This document shows, piece by piece, positions 1-7,453 of a stretch of DNA of 13,776 nt. This stretch comes from JAIRQX01 sp031556255. Its GTDB lineage: Bacteria; Chrysiogenota; Deferribacteres; Deferribacterales; JAISNW01. Positions within the stretch are counted from its first letter, which is position 1, and the number at the start of each line of letters is the position of its first letter. The position numbers and the translations under genes are program-made. The notes below the pieces were generated by a model. The model was not told the DNA's origin. It did not search any database and worked only from the letters and a program-made list of their open reading frames with translations. The DNA is taken from the NCBI GenBank assembly GCA_031556255.1, contig JAVBTI010000034.1:1-13776 (forward strand). Reading direction: 5' to 3'.

Positions 1-722
1 TCGCCCAGAGTGAAGCCGCCTGCGGATGCGAGCTTTCCAGATACTGGATGCACAACGGATTTGTGAATATAAACAAAGAAAAAATGTCTAAATCGCTGGG
101 AAACTTCTTCACCATCCGCGATATCCTCAAAGATACGGATCCGGAGGTACTGCGTTTTTTCCTCCTCACCACACACTACCGCCAGCCCCTTGAATACGCT
201 GACACCAAGCTGTACGAGACTGAAAGCTCGCTGGAACGCATATACACCTTTAAAGACGAGCTTGCAAACGCGCAGCCGTCCAAAAAAGGCTCTGACGACG
301 CTGCGGCGGCAGGTGAAGTATACGAAAAGTTCATTAAAGAGTTCCGTGAGGCACTGGAGGACGATTTCAACACTCCGTCCATGATTGCCGCTCTGTTTGA
401 CGCGGTCCGCGCGGGAAATACCCTGCTTATGAACAAACTGACCGCCCCGGCGCTGGACGCATTAAAGGCGGCATGCGGTAAAATCTTCGCGAACGTGGAG
501 AAGGTGCTCTTCGTGGCCCACAGGACAGGCGAAGAGTGGTATAAATCTAACCTTTCAATCTCCGAAGAGGATGTAAACACGGCCATAGAAGCCCGCAACG
601 CCGCCCGCAAAGATAAAAATTTCACCGGGGCCGACCGCATCCGGCAGGAACTCTCAGCCAAAGGCGTGGAACTGATTGACACGCCCACAGGCACAAGGTA
701 CAGGACTAAAAGAATAAGATAA
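1..722 (+). CDS. cysS: Cysteinyl-tRNA synthetase, C-terminal part (5' end outside window)
   Basis: Class I aminoacyl-tRNA synthetase that charges tRNA-Cys with cysteine using ATP, in the cytoplasm. The reading frame is open from base 3, so the first two bases finish a codon cut by the window edge; 239 residues are visible, about half of the usual 460-500. The visible part starts with an AQSE stretch typical of the end of the catalytic domain, then YWMHNGFVNI and the KMSKS loop (bases 81-95), which closes on ATP during amino-acid activation. The C-terminal helical anticodon-binding domain follows, with DFNTP at about residues 120-124. The HIGH motif and the zinc-binding Cys/His/Glu residues lie upstream of the window. 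The gene is intact to its TAA. yajQ follows after 12 nt, so the two are probably cotranscribed. Identification is by motif and overall similarity to the family and is secure. Confidence 0.96.
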   Translation, partial: AQSEAACGCELSRYWMHNGFVNINKEKMSKSLGNFFTIRDILKDTDPEVLRFFLLTTHYRQPLEYADTKLYETESSLERIYTFKDELANAQPSKKGSDDAAAAGEVYEKFIKEFREALEDDFNTPSMIAALFDAVRAGNTLLMNKLTAPALDALKAACGKIFANVEKVLFVAHRTGEEWYKSNLSISEEDVNTAIEARNAARKDKNFTGADRIRQELSAKGVELIDTPTGTRYRTKRIR

Positions 723-728
723 AAGGAG
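723..728 (+). promoter_or_regulatory. Ribosome binding site of yajQ
   Basis: AAGGAG sits 6 nt before the yajQ ATG and directly after the cysS stop codon, as expected for a downstream gene of an operon. It fixes the yajQ start at 735. Confidence 0.8.
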
Positions 729-734
729 TTTTAT

Positions 735-1226
735 ATGCCATCTTTCGACGCTGTAAACGAAGTGGATATGCAGGAAGTGGATAACGCCGTAAATAACTTG
801 AAAAAGGAACTTGTGAACAGGTTCGATTTCAAAAATTCCGGCACGGAGATCGAGTTAAATAAAAAAGATGGGATAATAACCATCACATCCAGCGACGACA
901 TGAAGATGCGCGCTCTGCGCGAGATGCTCATCACCGTGGCGCTGAAACGCGGCGTCGACAGCCGCACCCTCGAATTCGGCGAGGTGGAGAAGGCCGGCGG
1001 CACTAAACTCCGCCGCACGGTCAAACTCAAGAAAGGGTTGGATAAAGAGCAGGCAAAAAAGATCTCAGCCCTGATAAAGGATTCCGGCCTGAAGGTGCAG
1101 GCGGCCATCATGGACGACAAGGTGCGGGTGACCGGCAAGAAGATCGACGACCTGCAGGCGGTGATCCAGATGCTTAAAGGGGCGGAGCTGGATACGCCGC
1201 TGCAGTACGTAAATATGAAAAGTTAA
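735..1226 (+). CDS. yajQ: YajQ/UPF0234 family nucleotide-binding protein
   Basis: Small cytoplasmic protein of the YajQ family (two ferredoxin-like folds). The 163-residue length is normal and the start MPSFDAVNEVDMQEVDNAVN is the family signature. Other family hallmarks seen are NRFDFKNS near residues 27-35, a basic stretch KLKKGLDKEQAKKI near 96-110, and KVRVTGKKIDDLQAVIQMLK near 130-150. Family knowledge: members bind nucleotides or nucleic acid, and Xanthomonas/Pseudomonas members bind cyclic-di-GMP and modulate transcription; whether this one does cannot be read from sequence. The start is supported by AAGGAG 6 nt upstream. It is probably expressed with cysS. Its TAA stop overlaps the stop of the opposing methyltransferase gene by 4 bp, and no terminator hairpin is visible, so transcripts probably run into each other. 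Confidence 0.95.
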   Translation: MPSFDAVNEVDMQEVDNAVNNLKKELVNRFDFKNSGTEIELNKKDGIITITSSDDMKMRALREMLITVALKRGVDSRTLEFGEVEKAGGTKLRRTVKLKKGLDKEQAKKISALIKDSGLKVQAAIMDDKVRVTGKKIDDLQAVIQMLKGAELDTPLQYVNMKS

Positions 1227-2098
1227 CTGTCCTTATGCCATACGGCACGTGAAGTAGGGTTATTCGGATCTGTGGGGAAGAAGCATTCCGACACGGCTAT
1301 ATCCAGTTCAATAACCTTATTATTGAGCGCCGCGCGCAGAACATCCACAAAATTAAGGTTCCAGCCGTTTTGCCTGAAAAAGTCACGGTGTGCTTCACTC
1401 ACTTTGCCCAGTAATTTTGCCTGAAAACCGAAGGGCTCAAAATGAACGCAGGTAACGTGAGGCGCTACCCCTGCGACCACGGAAAACCATTTTTCCGGCA
1501 GCAGCGTCACCTGCTCTATACTATGACACGTAAATACGAGCGCCCGTTCCCCCGCTTCCATATCAAGCACGGGGTTTAAATGATCAAAATGAAAGAAGCT
1601 GGCATTCAGCCGCGGCTCTGCTTTCACAAACTCGTTGGCTAAATTTACGCCGCTTTCAGTATATTCTCCGCCTAAATAACGCATATCGGCAAGGCCGCCG
1701 TAAAAAAGCTCAAAAATATTACGTCCGTATCCACAGCCAAGCTCCGTCACGGAATCAAAGGGCCCGCGTTCATCTATGATATCTGCCAGCATATTGTGAT
1801 AGGGCATACTTACATGGAAGGGTACGGTCAAATAGTTGCCCTGGCATGATGTTTGCCTGGCCAGCGGAGTTCCCGAAGGATTCTTCATAGCTTCATTATC
1901 ATTCGCATACATTGGTTCCCAGTGACATGCATCATCCTTCAGACGATGCAATGCATATTTGCGTTCCTTCTTTTCGAGCAGCTTGATCGCCTGATACGGG
2001 CTGTATCCTTTTTTTATATACTCCAGCATAAAATCAGCCCGGTGCTTCCAGGCGATTTCATAAAATTTTTTCCAGGCTTCCCGCTGCATTCCTTCCAT
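1223..2098 (-). CDS. Predicted class I SAM-dependent methyltransferase, substrate unknown
   Basis: The middle of this 291-residue protein has a Rossmann-type SAM-binding motif I, ELGCGYGRN (residues 119-127), followed by GGEYTESG (143-150), whose acidic residue is where the ribose hydroxyls of SAM would bind. A later strand with FTCHSIEQV (189-197) resembles motif IV. Residues 1-100 are a charged helical N-terminal region that I do not recognise; residues 210-291 have a VHFEPFGFQ stretch and a loop of the FFPTDPNNPTS type. No signal peptide or membrane segment, so probably cytoplasmic. The substrate cannot be assigned; small molecule, sugar or peptide are all open. The ATG at 2098 has only a weak upstream GGG, and an ATG three codons in has no better site. 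It lies 26 nt after the DUF1254 gene on the same strand, so the two are probably one operon. Its stop overlaps that of yajQ. Confidence 0.8.
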   Translation of the reverse strand: MEGMQREAWKKFYEIAWKHRADFMLEYIKKGYSPYQAIKLLEKKERKYALHRLKDDACHWEPMYANDNEAMKNPSGTPLARQTSCQGNYLTVPFHVSMPYHNMLADIIDERGPFDSVTELGCGYGRNIFELFYGGLADMRYLGGEYTESGVNLANEFVKAEPRLNASFFHFDHLNPVLDMEAGERALVFTCHSIEQVTLLPEKWFSVVAGVAPHVTCVHFEPFGFQAKLLGKVSEAHRDFFRQNGWNLNFVDVLRAALNNKVIELDIAVSECFFPTDPNNPTSRAVWHKDS

Positions 2099-2124
2099 GG
2101 TTTTATACCCGTAATAATTGCACG

Positions 2125-3558
2125 TTATTTGACTTCTTCAATATCCGTCATCTTCCATGATTTGTCTAACAGCGCTTTCCTGGGGCCGTAAAAGCGTATC
2201 AGCGCCTCGAATTTCCCGCCGGAAGCGGTGGGAATCCAGTTAGGTTCTCTTCCGGCCGGCGCTTTCGGCCCGAAATACAGGTCTACTGAGCCATCAGAGT
2301 TGACCAGCAGGCCAGTGCTCCGGGATGAACGGCTGGCCCGCGCCATATCCTTAATAAGCGCGTGATTTTCACGATCATAAAGGGTAACCGACCAAAACTG
2401 GGTCACAGGAGCTTTAGCCGGGATGTTGATCATATAGTTTTTGCTTCCGTCAAGTGAACTGTTGTCTTTGCCTTTCACGCTCATAAGGTAGAGCTGCCCT
2501 TTACCCGGCCGTTTAATTCCGCTGTAAGCAAAATAGTACGCCAGGCTGCGTGAATCCAGCGGGTAGCTGTCAGCGGCTCTGTACGAGGTGCTCTGGGCTT
2601 CTGTAAAATCTGATGCGACGGGCATTATTATGTTTGTGCCCGGATAAAAAGGTTCAATATCATTATCCATGCGGTAGCTCAGCCATGTCTGGGCGTCCTG
2701 AGAAGCCCGTGCCAATATCCGGGCGGCTTCCCCGTCAGGGTTGAAAGGTTTCCCCTTCTCTATCCCTATGTACTTGAGCTCGTTGATCATAACCATGTCT
2801 CTTCTAAGCCACGGCTCCATCTGTATGATGTCATTGAGCGAAGTACAAAACGATATATCATATCTGATGGTGGAGTCGAAAATCTGGTTTATGACATCCA
2901 AAAAGACAGTCTGTGGCGGTTTGACAGCGTCGGACAGAGGATAAATTTTCACCCTTTTCGCGTAATTAACCGCTTTTGTGATATCTTCCCCGCTTTCGCT
3001 TTTGAGTATCGAACGCAGAATAGCGTAGTTCCGGTAAGTAAGTGATCTCAGCACAATATAGCCGCCCGGCACCTTGTCTTTATAGTCCGGCGGCAGTATC
3101 AGATATTTTCCGCCCTTGCCTTTATCCGCCCCGGCGGGCCCGACATCTTCAAGAGGCATCTGCCATATATCCATTATGGAGCCGGTTATGGAACCTCCAG
3201 CGTCCGCCGGCGGTATTTCTATAACCACCGGACCGGTTTCCGTGTTAATAAAAGGCATTGCGTAAATAACGTCCGGATTCGGTGTGAGCGTCTGGTTTTT
3301 CCAGCTGAAAAGGCCCGGCCAGAAAGCGATCTGATTATCTTTGCCTCCGGCTTTGATAAAGGCCTGATACATCAGATAAGTGTTAACGGCAGGCAAGCCC
3401 CAGTTCACAGCTTCAAAAGCCCTGCCGTACTTAATGCCGTTTGCAATTTCACTTGTGCCGCCCGAGGAAACTGTTTGATTCCCGGCCGTCTTTTGGCACG
3501 CTGTTGACAGCGCGAATATAAAAACAATCATTAACAATGCTGAAAATTTTCTGAACAT
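2125..3558 (-). CDS. Exported DUF1254/DUF1214 domain protein (possible lipoprotein)
   Basis: 477 residues from the chosen start. An N-terminal signal sequence (basic MFRK, then a hydrophobic stretch to about residue 20) ends in ALSTAC with Cys21. This is an imperfect lipobox because position -3 is Ser, so either a lipoprotein or a periplasmic protein is possible. The DUF1254 region follows at roughly residues 45-200 (WGLPAVNTYLMYQAF, TPNPDVIYAM, GPVVIEIPP, DIWQMPLEDVG). The DUF1214 region is at the C terminus, about 380-470 (TQFWSVTLYD, GSVDLYFGP, NWIPTASGGKFEALIRFYGP). Family knowledge: these domains occur together in exported proteins whose reaction is not established. The start at 3558 is chosen because GGGAGGT lies 3 nt before it; a nine-codon longer reading frame would start inside the leader and lacks such a site. 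It heads a probable operon with the methyltransferase downstream. Confidence 0.88.
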   Translation of the reverse strand: MFRKFSALLMIVFIFALSTACQKTAGNQTVSSGGTSEIANGIKYGRAFEAVNWGLPAVNTYLMYQAFIKAGGKDNQIAFWPGLFSWKNQTLTPNPDVIYAMPFINTETGPVVIEIPPADAGGSITGSIMDIWQMPLEDVGPAGADKGKGGKYLILPPDYKDKVPGGYIVLRSLTYRNYAILRSILKSESGEDITKAVNYAKRVKIYPLSDAVKPPQTVFLDVINQIFDSTIRYDISFCTSLNDIIQMEPWLRRDMVMINELKYIGIEKGKPFNPDGEAARILARASQDAQTWLSYRMDNDIEPFYPGTNIIMPVASDFTEAQSTSYRAADSYPLDSRSLAYYFAYSGIKRPGKGQLYLMSVKGKDNSSLDGSKNYMINIPAKAPVTQFWSVTLYDRENHALIKDMARASRSSRSTGLLVNSDGSVDLYFGPKAPAGREPNWIPTASGGKFEALIRFYGPRKALLDKSWKMTDIEEVK

Positions 3559-3561
3559 GTT

Positions 3562-3568
3562 ACCTCCC
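3562..3568 (-). promoter_or_regulatory. Ribosome binding site that sets the DUF1254 protein start
   Basis: On the minus strand GGGAGGT precedes the ATG at 3558 by 3 nt. It decides in favour of this start over the in-frame ATG at 3585, and so places the signal peptide directly at the N terminus. Confidence 0.8.
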
Positions 3569-3640
3569 TGGTATCTCATACACAATAAATAATAGCGTCA
3601 AAACAGTTTACTAGTCAAATGCTGAATTTACAGATACCAG
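3568..3640. repeat. 9-bp inverted repeat flanking the DUF1254 operon promoter
   Basis: CTGGTATCT at 3568-3576 and its exact reverse complement AGATACCAG at 3632-3640 enclose 55 bp containing both promoter hexamers. One arm touches the ribosome binding site and the other lies inside the ATTTACA/TGTAAAT palindrome. It could be an invertible segment, paired operator half-sites, or chance. Confidence 0.45.
3589..3618 (-). promoter_or_regulatory. Candidate sigma-70-type promoter of the DUF1254/methyltransferase operon
   Basis: Minus strand: TTGACT (3613-3618), an 18-nt spacer, then TATTAT (3589-3594). Both hexamers match the consensus at five of six positions. Transcription would begin near 3582 and give a leader of about 24 nt containing the ribosome binding site. 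Assigned by inspection only. Confidence 0.55.
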
Positions 3641-3647
3641 TGTAAAT
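3626..3647. promoter_or_regulatory. Operator-like palindrome upstream of the DUF1254 operon promoter
   Basis: ATTTACA-N8-TGTAAAT, perfect 7-bp arms, ends 8 bp upstream of the candidate -35 hexamer. This position would suit an activator. I do not match it to a known regulator: the TyrR box has the arms the other way round (TGTAAA-N6-TTTACA). Confidence 0.4.
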
Positions 3648-3686
3648 GTTTGCTGACATCAGATAAAAGTATTTTTGAAGGTCTGT

Positions 3687-3712
3687 ACCGGCGGCCATGA
3701 AAATCCGCCGGT
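3687..3712 (-). terminator. Hairpin just after the chemoreceptor gene, possible terminator
   Basis: Perfect 8-bp stem ACCGGCGG/CCGCCGGT with a 10-nt loop, starting 8 nt past the chemoreceptor stop codon. There is no T-run directly after the stem on the minus strand, so it is either a weak or factor-assisted terminator or an mRNA 3'-end stabiliser. Confidence 0.4.
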
Positions 3713-3719
3713 GCGCGTC

Positions 3720-5675
3720 TTACGTTCTGAATCTGCTCATCATATTTTTCATCACTTCCGCGGTTTTCTCAAGTTCCGAAGCGTTCCTTGCCAGATGATC
3801 GGAGGTAAGTTTAACTTCGCTTGATATTGTGGCTACGGAGCTTATATCCGATTGTATTTGGGAGCTTGTGGCGGACATCTGCCGGGTCGCGGCGGAAATG
3901 CTCTCAACCATGGACTGAAGCATGGATACACCCTGCTGTATCTCCCCGAGCACCTCAGTGGTCTTGCTGGACGCCGACACGCCGTTTGCCACCTGCCCGA
4001 TCACCGATTCCATGGAGTTTGAAACATTCTGCATCTCCCGCTGGGTACCGCTGACAAGTTCCGCAATTTCAGAAGTAGCTTTCTGGGTGTTTTCCGCAAG
4101 CTTGCGTACTTCGTCAGCGACCACTGCGAAACCCCTGCCGGCGTCGCCCGCCCTTGCGGCCTCTATCGCCGCGTTAAGCGCCAGGAGATTCGTCTGGTCA
4201 GCTATATTCGTAATAACACCCACAATGTTTTTGATCTCCAGAGACTTGTCCCCGAGCGATTTCACCAGAACAGATGCCTGATCCACGGTATCTTTTATTT
4301 TGACGATCTCTTTGACCGACTCCTCCACTCTGCGGCTTCCGCTGGACACTTTTTCAGAGGTCTGCTGAGAAAACTCCGATATTTCCGCCAGACTTCTGGC
4401 AATTTCTCCCGTGGTGGCGGACATTTCTTCTGACGCTGATGATATGAGCGCGGAACGGTCAGACTGATCCGTCATACCGGCGGAAAGTTCCTGCACCCCG
4501 GCTGAAAGAGTGGTGCTGGAGCTCTGCAGGTCGCCGGCTATTTTAATACTCCCGCTGATAATCCCGCTCAGATGCTTCACCATCTCCTTTACAGAGTGGG
4601 CAAGGCTTGATTCGTCCCCGAGCGCGGTTTTTATATCCACGGTAAAATTGCCGCCGGCGAGATCGTTCATAATCTCCGCCACATAGTTCGGCTCTCCGCC
4701 CAGTTGCCTCATTAGTCCGCGCACAATGTATATAACCACCGCCGAAATCAGCAGCACCGCAATCAACGCAACAACAGGGACAATGACCCTTACACTGTCC
4801 AGCGCCTCATAAACCTCCTCTTTAGCCACATTTATTCCGAAATAATATGTGTAATCCGTCCCTTCTATTGATACCGGGACATAAAAAGAGAGCGACAGCT
4901 TTCCGGTAGCCACGGTAACCCTTTCAGTGGAGTACACCTCTTTTTTATCAGCGGACGGCTTCAGTACATCCGCCGCGGCGGAACGTTTGCCCAACTGCCC
5001 GTCAGACGGATGGACGGTATTGATCAGGTTCTGCGACAACAGAACCCCGTAACCCGTCTGATAAACTTTTATTGTTCTGACAAGTTTGATAACCGCGTCT
5101 GCGTCTATATCGACTCCTGCCACACCGGCATATCGCCCGTTGACTTTGAACGGCTTGCTCACTGATATGGTTTTTACCTTTCTGCCGTCGTAATCGTGTT
5201 CTTCGGCCTCGGTAATATACGCTTTCCCTGTTTTCAGGGCAGCCGTATAACGGTCGCCGGCTATATCTTTCATTTCAGACACCTTGAGTCCGCCGCCGTC
5301 TCTGTAAACCATGGGCGCAAAACGCACGGCTGAATCAGTTCCGCTGAAAACCCCAGGCTCCCACACTATCCAGACCGCAAAAAGATCTCCATTATCACTC
5401 AATACCGACATCAGATAATCAATGGTGTTATCCCTGCCGATTCCGCTTAAAAAACCTGAAGAACTGTCCATAGCCTCCGCCGTATTCACGGCCTGGTTGA
5501 CTTTACCCTGGATTACATTCGCATAACGATAAGCAACGTTCCATGCATTACTCTTAGCGAGTTTATCAATTTCATTGTGAAACGAATTATAGACTATAAG
5601 CCCTACCGCCAGAAACGAAATAACAACAGCCGCAATAACAGGAATAAGAATTTTCATGCGAAAAGACAATTTCAT
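3720..5675 (-). CDS. Methyl-accepting chemotaxis protein with periplasmic dCACHE sensor
   Basis: 651-residue inner-membrane chemoreceptor. Order: short cytoplasmic start; transmembrane helix 1 (about 8-29); periplasmic double-CACHE-type ligand domain (about 35-285, with FAVWIVWEPGVF at 99-110 and VSKPFKVNGRYAGVAGVDID at 172-191); transmembrane helix 2 (about 297-318); HAMP linker (319-372, with the common LGGEP entry); then a long coiled-coil signalling domain. Its CheA/CheW-contacting tip is intact (QTNLLALNAAIEAARAG, 494-510, then GRGFAVVADEVRKLAENTQ). It ends MMSRFRT with no CheR-docking pentapeptide. It should control CheA and flagellar rotation. The classical R-x-W-Y amino-acid-binding pattern of dCACHE receptors is not seen where expected, so the ligand is open. 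A purine-rich GAAGGGGGG site lies 6-7 nt before the ATG. No flagellar or chemotaxis genes are adjacent, so it is an orphan receptor gene. Confidence 0.94.
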   Translation of the reverse strand: MKLSFRMKILIPVIAAVVISFLAVGLIVYNSFHNEIDKLAKSNAWNVAYRYANVIQGKVNQAVNTAEAMDSSSGFLSGIGRDNTIDYLMSVLSDNGDLFAVWIVWEPGVFSGTDSAVRFAPMVYRDGGGLKVSEMKDIAGDRYTAALKTGKAYITEAEEHDYDGRKVKTISVSKPFKVNGRYAGVAGVDIDADAVIKLVRTIKVYQTGYGVLLSQNLINTVHPSDGQLGKRSAAADVLKPSADKKEVYSTERVTVATGKLSLSFYVPVSIEGTDYTYYFGINVAKEEVYEALDSVRVIVPVVALIAVLLISAVVIYIVRGLMRQLGGEPNYVAEIMNDLAGGNFTVDIKTALGDESSLAHSVKEMVKHLSGIISGSIKIAGDLQSSSTTLSAGVQELSAGMTDQSDRSALISSASEEMSATTGEIARSLAEISEFSQQTSEKVSSGSRRVEESVKEIVKIKDTVDQASVLVKSLGDKSLEIKNIVGVITNIADQTNLLALNAAIEAARAGDAGRGFAVVADEVRKLAENTQKATSEIAELVSGTQREMQNVSNSMESVIGQVANGVSASSKTTEVLGEIQQGVSMLQSMVESISAATRQMSATSSQIQSDISSVATISSEVKLTSDHLARNASELEKTAEVMKNMMSRFRT

Positions 5676-5769
5676 ACCCGTCCCCCCTTCTTTATCAGGC
5701 GATTGATATTAAAACGGTTATATGAAAAAGTCATTCAAAATTTTTGCACAAACGATGGCGTGCTACCGC

Positions 5770-5803
5770 AAAAAGGCTTCGGCGCTAAGCCTGAGGTTTT
5801 TTT
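5770..5803 (-). terminator. Rho-independent terminator behind the osmoprotectant operon (can act both ways)
   Basis: Stem AGGCTT (5774-5779) / AAGCCT (5787-5792) with a 7-nt loop. On the minus strand it is followed directly by TTTTT (A-run 5770-5774 on the + strand), as in an intrinsic terminator. A T7 run (5797-5803) also follows on the + strand after four bases. It lies about 90 nt beyond the permease-SBP stop and before the chemoreceptor, separating the two units. Confidence 0.65.
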
Positions 5804-5829
5804 AAACTTGATATTTATGATTAAAGTAA

Positions 5830-5850
5830 TCCGCCGCCCGGCACGGCGGA
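5830..5850 (-). terminator. G+C-rich hairpin after the permease-SBP gene
   Basis: TCCGCCG/CGGCGGA, a perfect 7-bp stem with a 7-nt loop, 28 nt past the stop codon. The following minus-strand bases (ATTACTTTAATC) are A+T-rich but not a clean T-run. It probably acts in tandem with the terminator at 5770-5803, or protects the 3' end. Confidence 0.4.
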
Positions 5851-5878
5851 CACTAAAATAATATCATAATTTATGCGC

Positions 5879-7453
5879 CTACATAAGCCCCTGAGATTTC
5901 AGAAACCCGATCGCCACATCCCGGTAGTCTTTGCCTTCTACGTCAACCTGATAATTCAAGCCAATCATGGTTTCTTCATCGATCCTGCCGGCAAGCATAT
6001 TCAGCACATCCATGAGTTCGGGATATTTCTCCAGTGTCTCTTCCCGTACCACGGGCGCGGCATAATACGGCGGGAACAGGAATCTGTCATCCTTCAGCAC
6101 CACAAGGCCATACTCTTTCAGAAGGCCGTCAGTGGAAAACGCGTCCACCACCTGGCTGGAGTCGGTTGATATCGCCTTATACCTGAGGGCTGCTTCCATG
6201 GGGTAAATCGCCTTAAATTTCAATCCGTACAGCCTTTCAAGCTCCACAAGACCGTCCGGTCGGTTGGCAAACTCCACCGTAGGGGTAAATGTCAGATAAG
6301 GCGCGCTCAGCCTGAGATCGGATATTTTGGCAAGATTGTATTTTTCAGCGGTTTCTTTACGCACAGCGATTGTATAGGTATTGTTGAACCCCAACGGGGC
6401 AAGCCACTCTATGCCGTATAACTTTTCAAACTCGTCTTTCGTGGTTTTATAAACCTCATCCGGGTTTGTGTTGTTCGGAAGCTTGAGGATATTAATATAG
6501 GCAGTCCCTGTATATTCAACATACATATCCACCAACCCCTCTTTCATGGCCGTAAAAACCATGTTGGATCCGCCCAGGCTCATCTGCCTGTTGACTTTAA
6601 TATCGGTCTGCGCCTCCACAAGCTCGGAGAAAATGTTGCCGAGGATCTGCTGCTCGGTGTAGTCTTTTGACGCAATGGTTATGCTTTTCTGACGGCTGTC
6701 CACGATCGCCTTTCCCGAAGCAACGGCCAACACCGCAATCAAAATCGCCAACGCACCGGCAAACACCGCCTTTTGCATGGCTTTGCGACGTCGCAGATCT
6801 TTCGCGCTGACATATATATTTCTCATATTGAGCGGTGTAACGAGAAGCTCCACCCTGCCCAGCAGATAATCCACAAGAAGCGCCAGGATGCATGCGGGCA
6901 CGGCCCCGGCAATAATCATATAGTTGTTGACGGTCTGGATGCCTGAAAACACAAGATATCCGAGTCCGCCCGCGCCTACCAGGGCAGCGATGGTGACAAG
7001 CCCGATAGCGGTAACCGCCGATATCCTGACTCCCGCCATAATCACCGGCAGGGCCAGCGGGACCTTCACCATAAAAAGGACCTGCCGTGAACTCATCCCT
7101 ATCCCGCGAGCCGCTTCAATCATCTGAGGATTTATATTCATTACACCCGTATAGGTATTCTTGATTATCGGCAGGAGAGAATAGAGCGTTATCATAAACA
7201 CGGCGGGAACCATCCCTATCCCCAGGAAAGATATGGCGAAGCCCAGAAGCGCAAGACTCGGTATCGCCTGAACCAGATTGGCGAAATTTATCACCACCTT
7301 AGCCGCCTTGCTATGGTTTGTGATAAATATCCCCAGCGGGACGCCTATAAGTATGGATATAATCACGGCTGCGGCTGTAAGCTCCATATGCTCCACGGCC
7401 AGCGAGGCAATCTGATGCCGGCGTTCAATAACAAAAAATATAAAGCTTTTCAT
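5879..7453 (-). CDS. Osmoprotectant ABC importer: permease fused to substrate-binding protein
   Basis: 524 residues with two joined modules of the OpuC/ProW-ProX type. Residues 1-212 are the membrane permease, with several hydrophobic helices and the EAA loop EAARGIGMSSRQ (113-124) that docks on the ATPase. A further helix (about 229-246) leads to residues 255-524, a periplasmic OpuAC-type binding domain starting SITIASKDYTEQQILGNIFSEL, with MYVEYTGTAY near 313. That region commonly contributes to the pocket for quaternary amines such as glycine betaine, choline or carnitine. No second permease or separate binding protein is present, so the transporter is probably a permease homodimer carrying two tethered binding domains. 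It overlaps the ATPase gene by 4 nt (ATGA), giving translational coupling, and has a GGAGG site inside the end of the ATPase gene. The exact substrate is not determined. Confidence 0.93.
   Translation of the reverse strand: MKSFIFFVIERRHQIASLAVEHMELTAAAVIISILIGVPLGIFITNHSKAAKVVINFANLVQAIPSLALLGFAISFLGIGMVPAVFMITLYSLLPIIKNTYTGVMNINPQMIEAARGIGMSSRQVLFMVKVPLALPVIMAGVRISAVTAIGLVTIAALVGAGGLGYLVFSGIQTVNNYMIIAGAVPACILALLVDYLLGRVELLVTPLNMRNIYVSAKDLRRRKAMQKAVFAGALAILIAVLAVASGKAIVDSRQKSITIASKDYTEQQILGNIFSELVEAQTDIKVNRQMSLGGSNMVFTAMKEGLVDMYVEYTGTAYINILKLPNNTNPDEVYKTTKDEFEKLYGIEWLAPLGFNNTYTIAVRKETAEKYNLAKISDLRLSAPYLTFTPTVEFANRPDGLVELERLYGLKFKAIYPMEAALRYKAISTDSSQVVDAFSTDGLLKEYGLVVLKDDRFLFPPYYAAPVVREETLEKYPELMDVLNMLAGRIDEETMIGLNYQVDVEGKDYRDVAIGFLKSQGLM

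Larger units (their letters stand above)
5676..5878. other. Intergenic region between chemoreceptor and importer operon
   Basis: 203 nt holding two hairpins (5830-5850 and 5770-5803) that end the importer transcript, and an A+T-rich part (about 5690-5760) that must hold the chemoreceptor promoter. I see no convincing -35/-10 pair there: TATAAC occurs on the minus strand, but TTGAAT and TTGTGC are spaced wrongly (10 and 23 nt). No small gene is evident. Confidence 0.5.

Noticed and set aside
176..694. 172-codon open frame on the minus strand
   Set aside because: It is a Ser/Ala-rich shadow of cysS with no start signals.
3559..3585. Nine-codon longer start for the DUF1254 protein (ATG at 3585)
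   Set aside because: It would put the GGGAGGT ribosome site inside the coding region and add residues before a normal signal peptide.
5676..5712. FliA (sigma-28) promoter for the chemoreceptor gene
   Set aside because: CCTGATAA resembles the GCCGATAA -10 box with two mismatches, but a TAAA-type -35 at the right distance is missing and transcription would begin inside the ribosome binding site.
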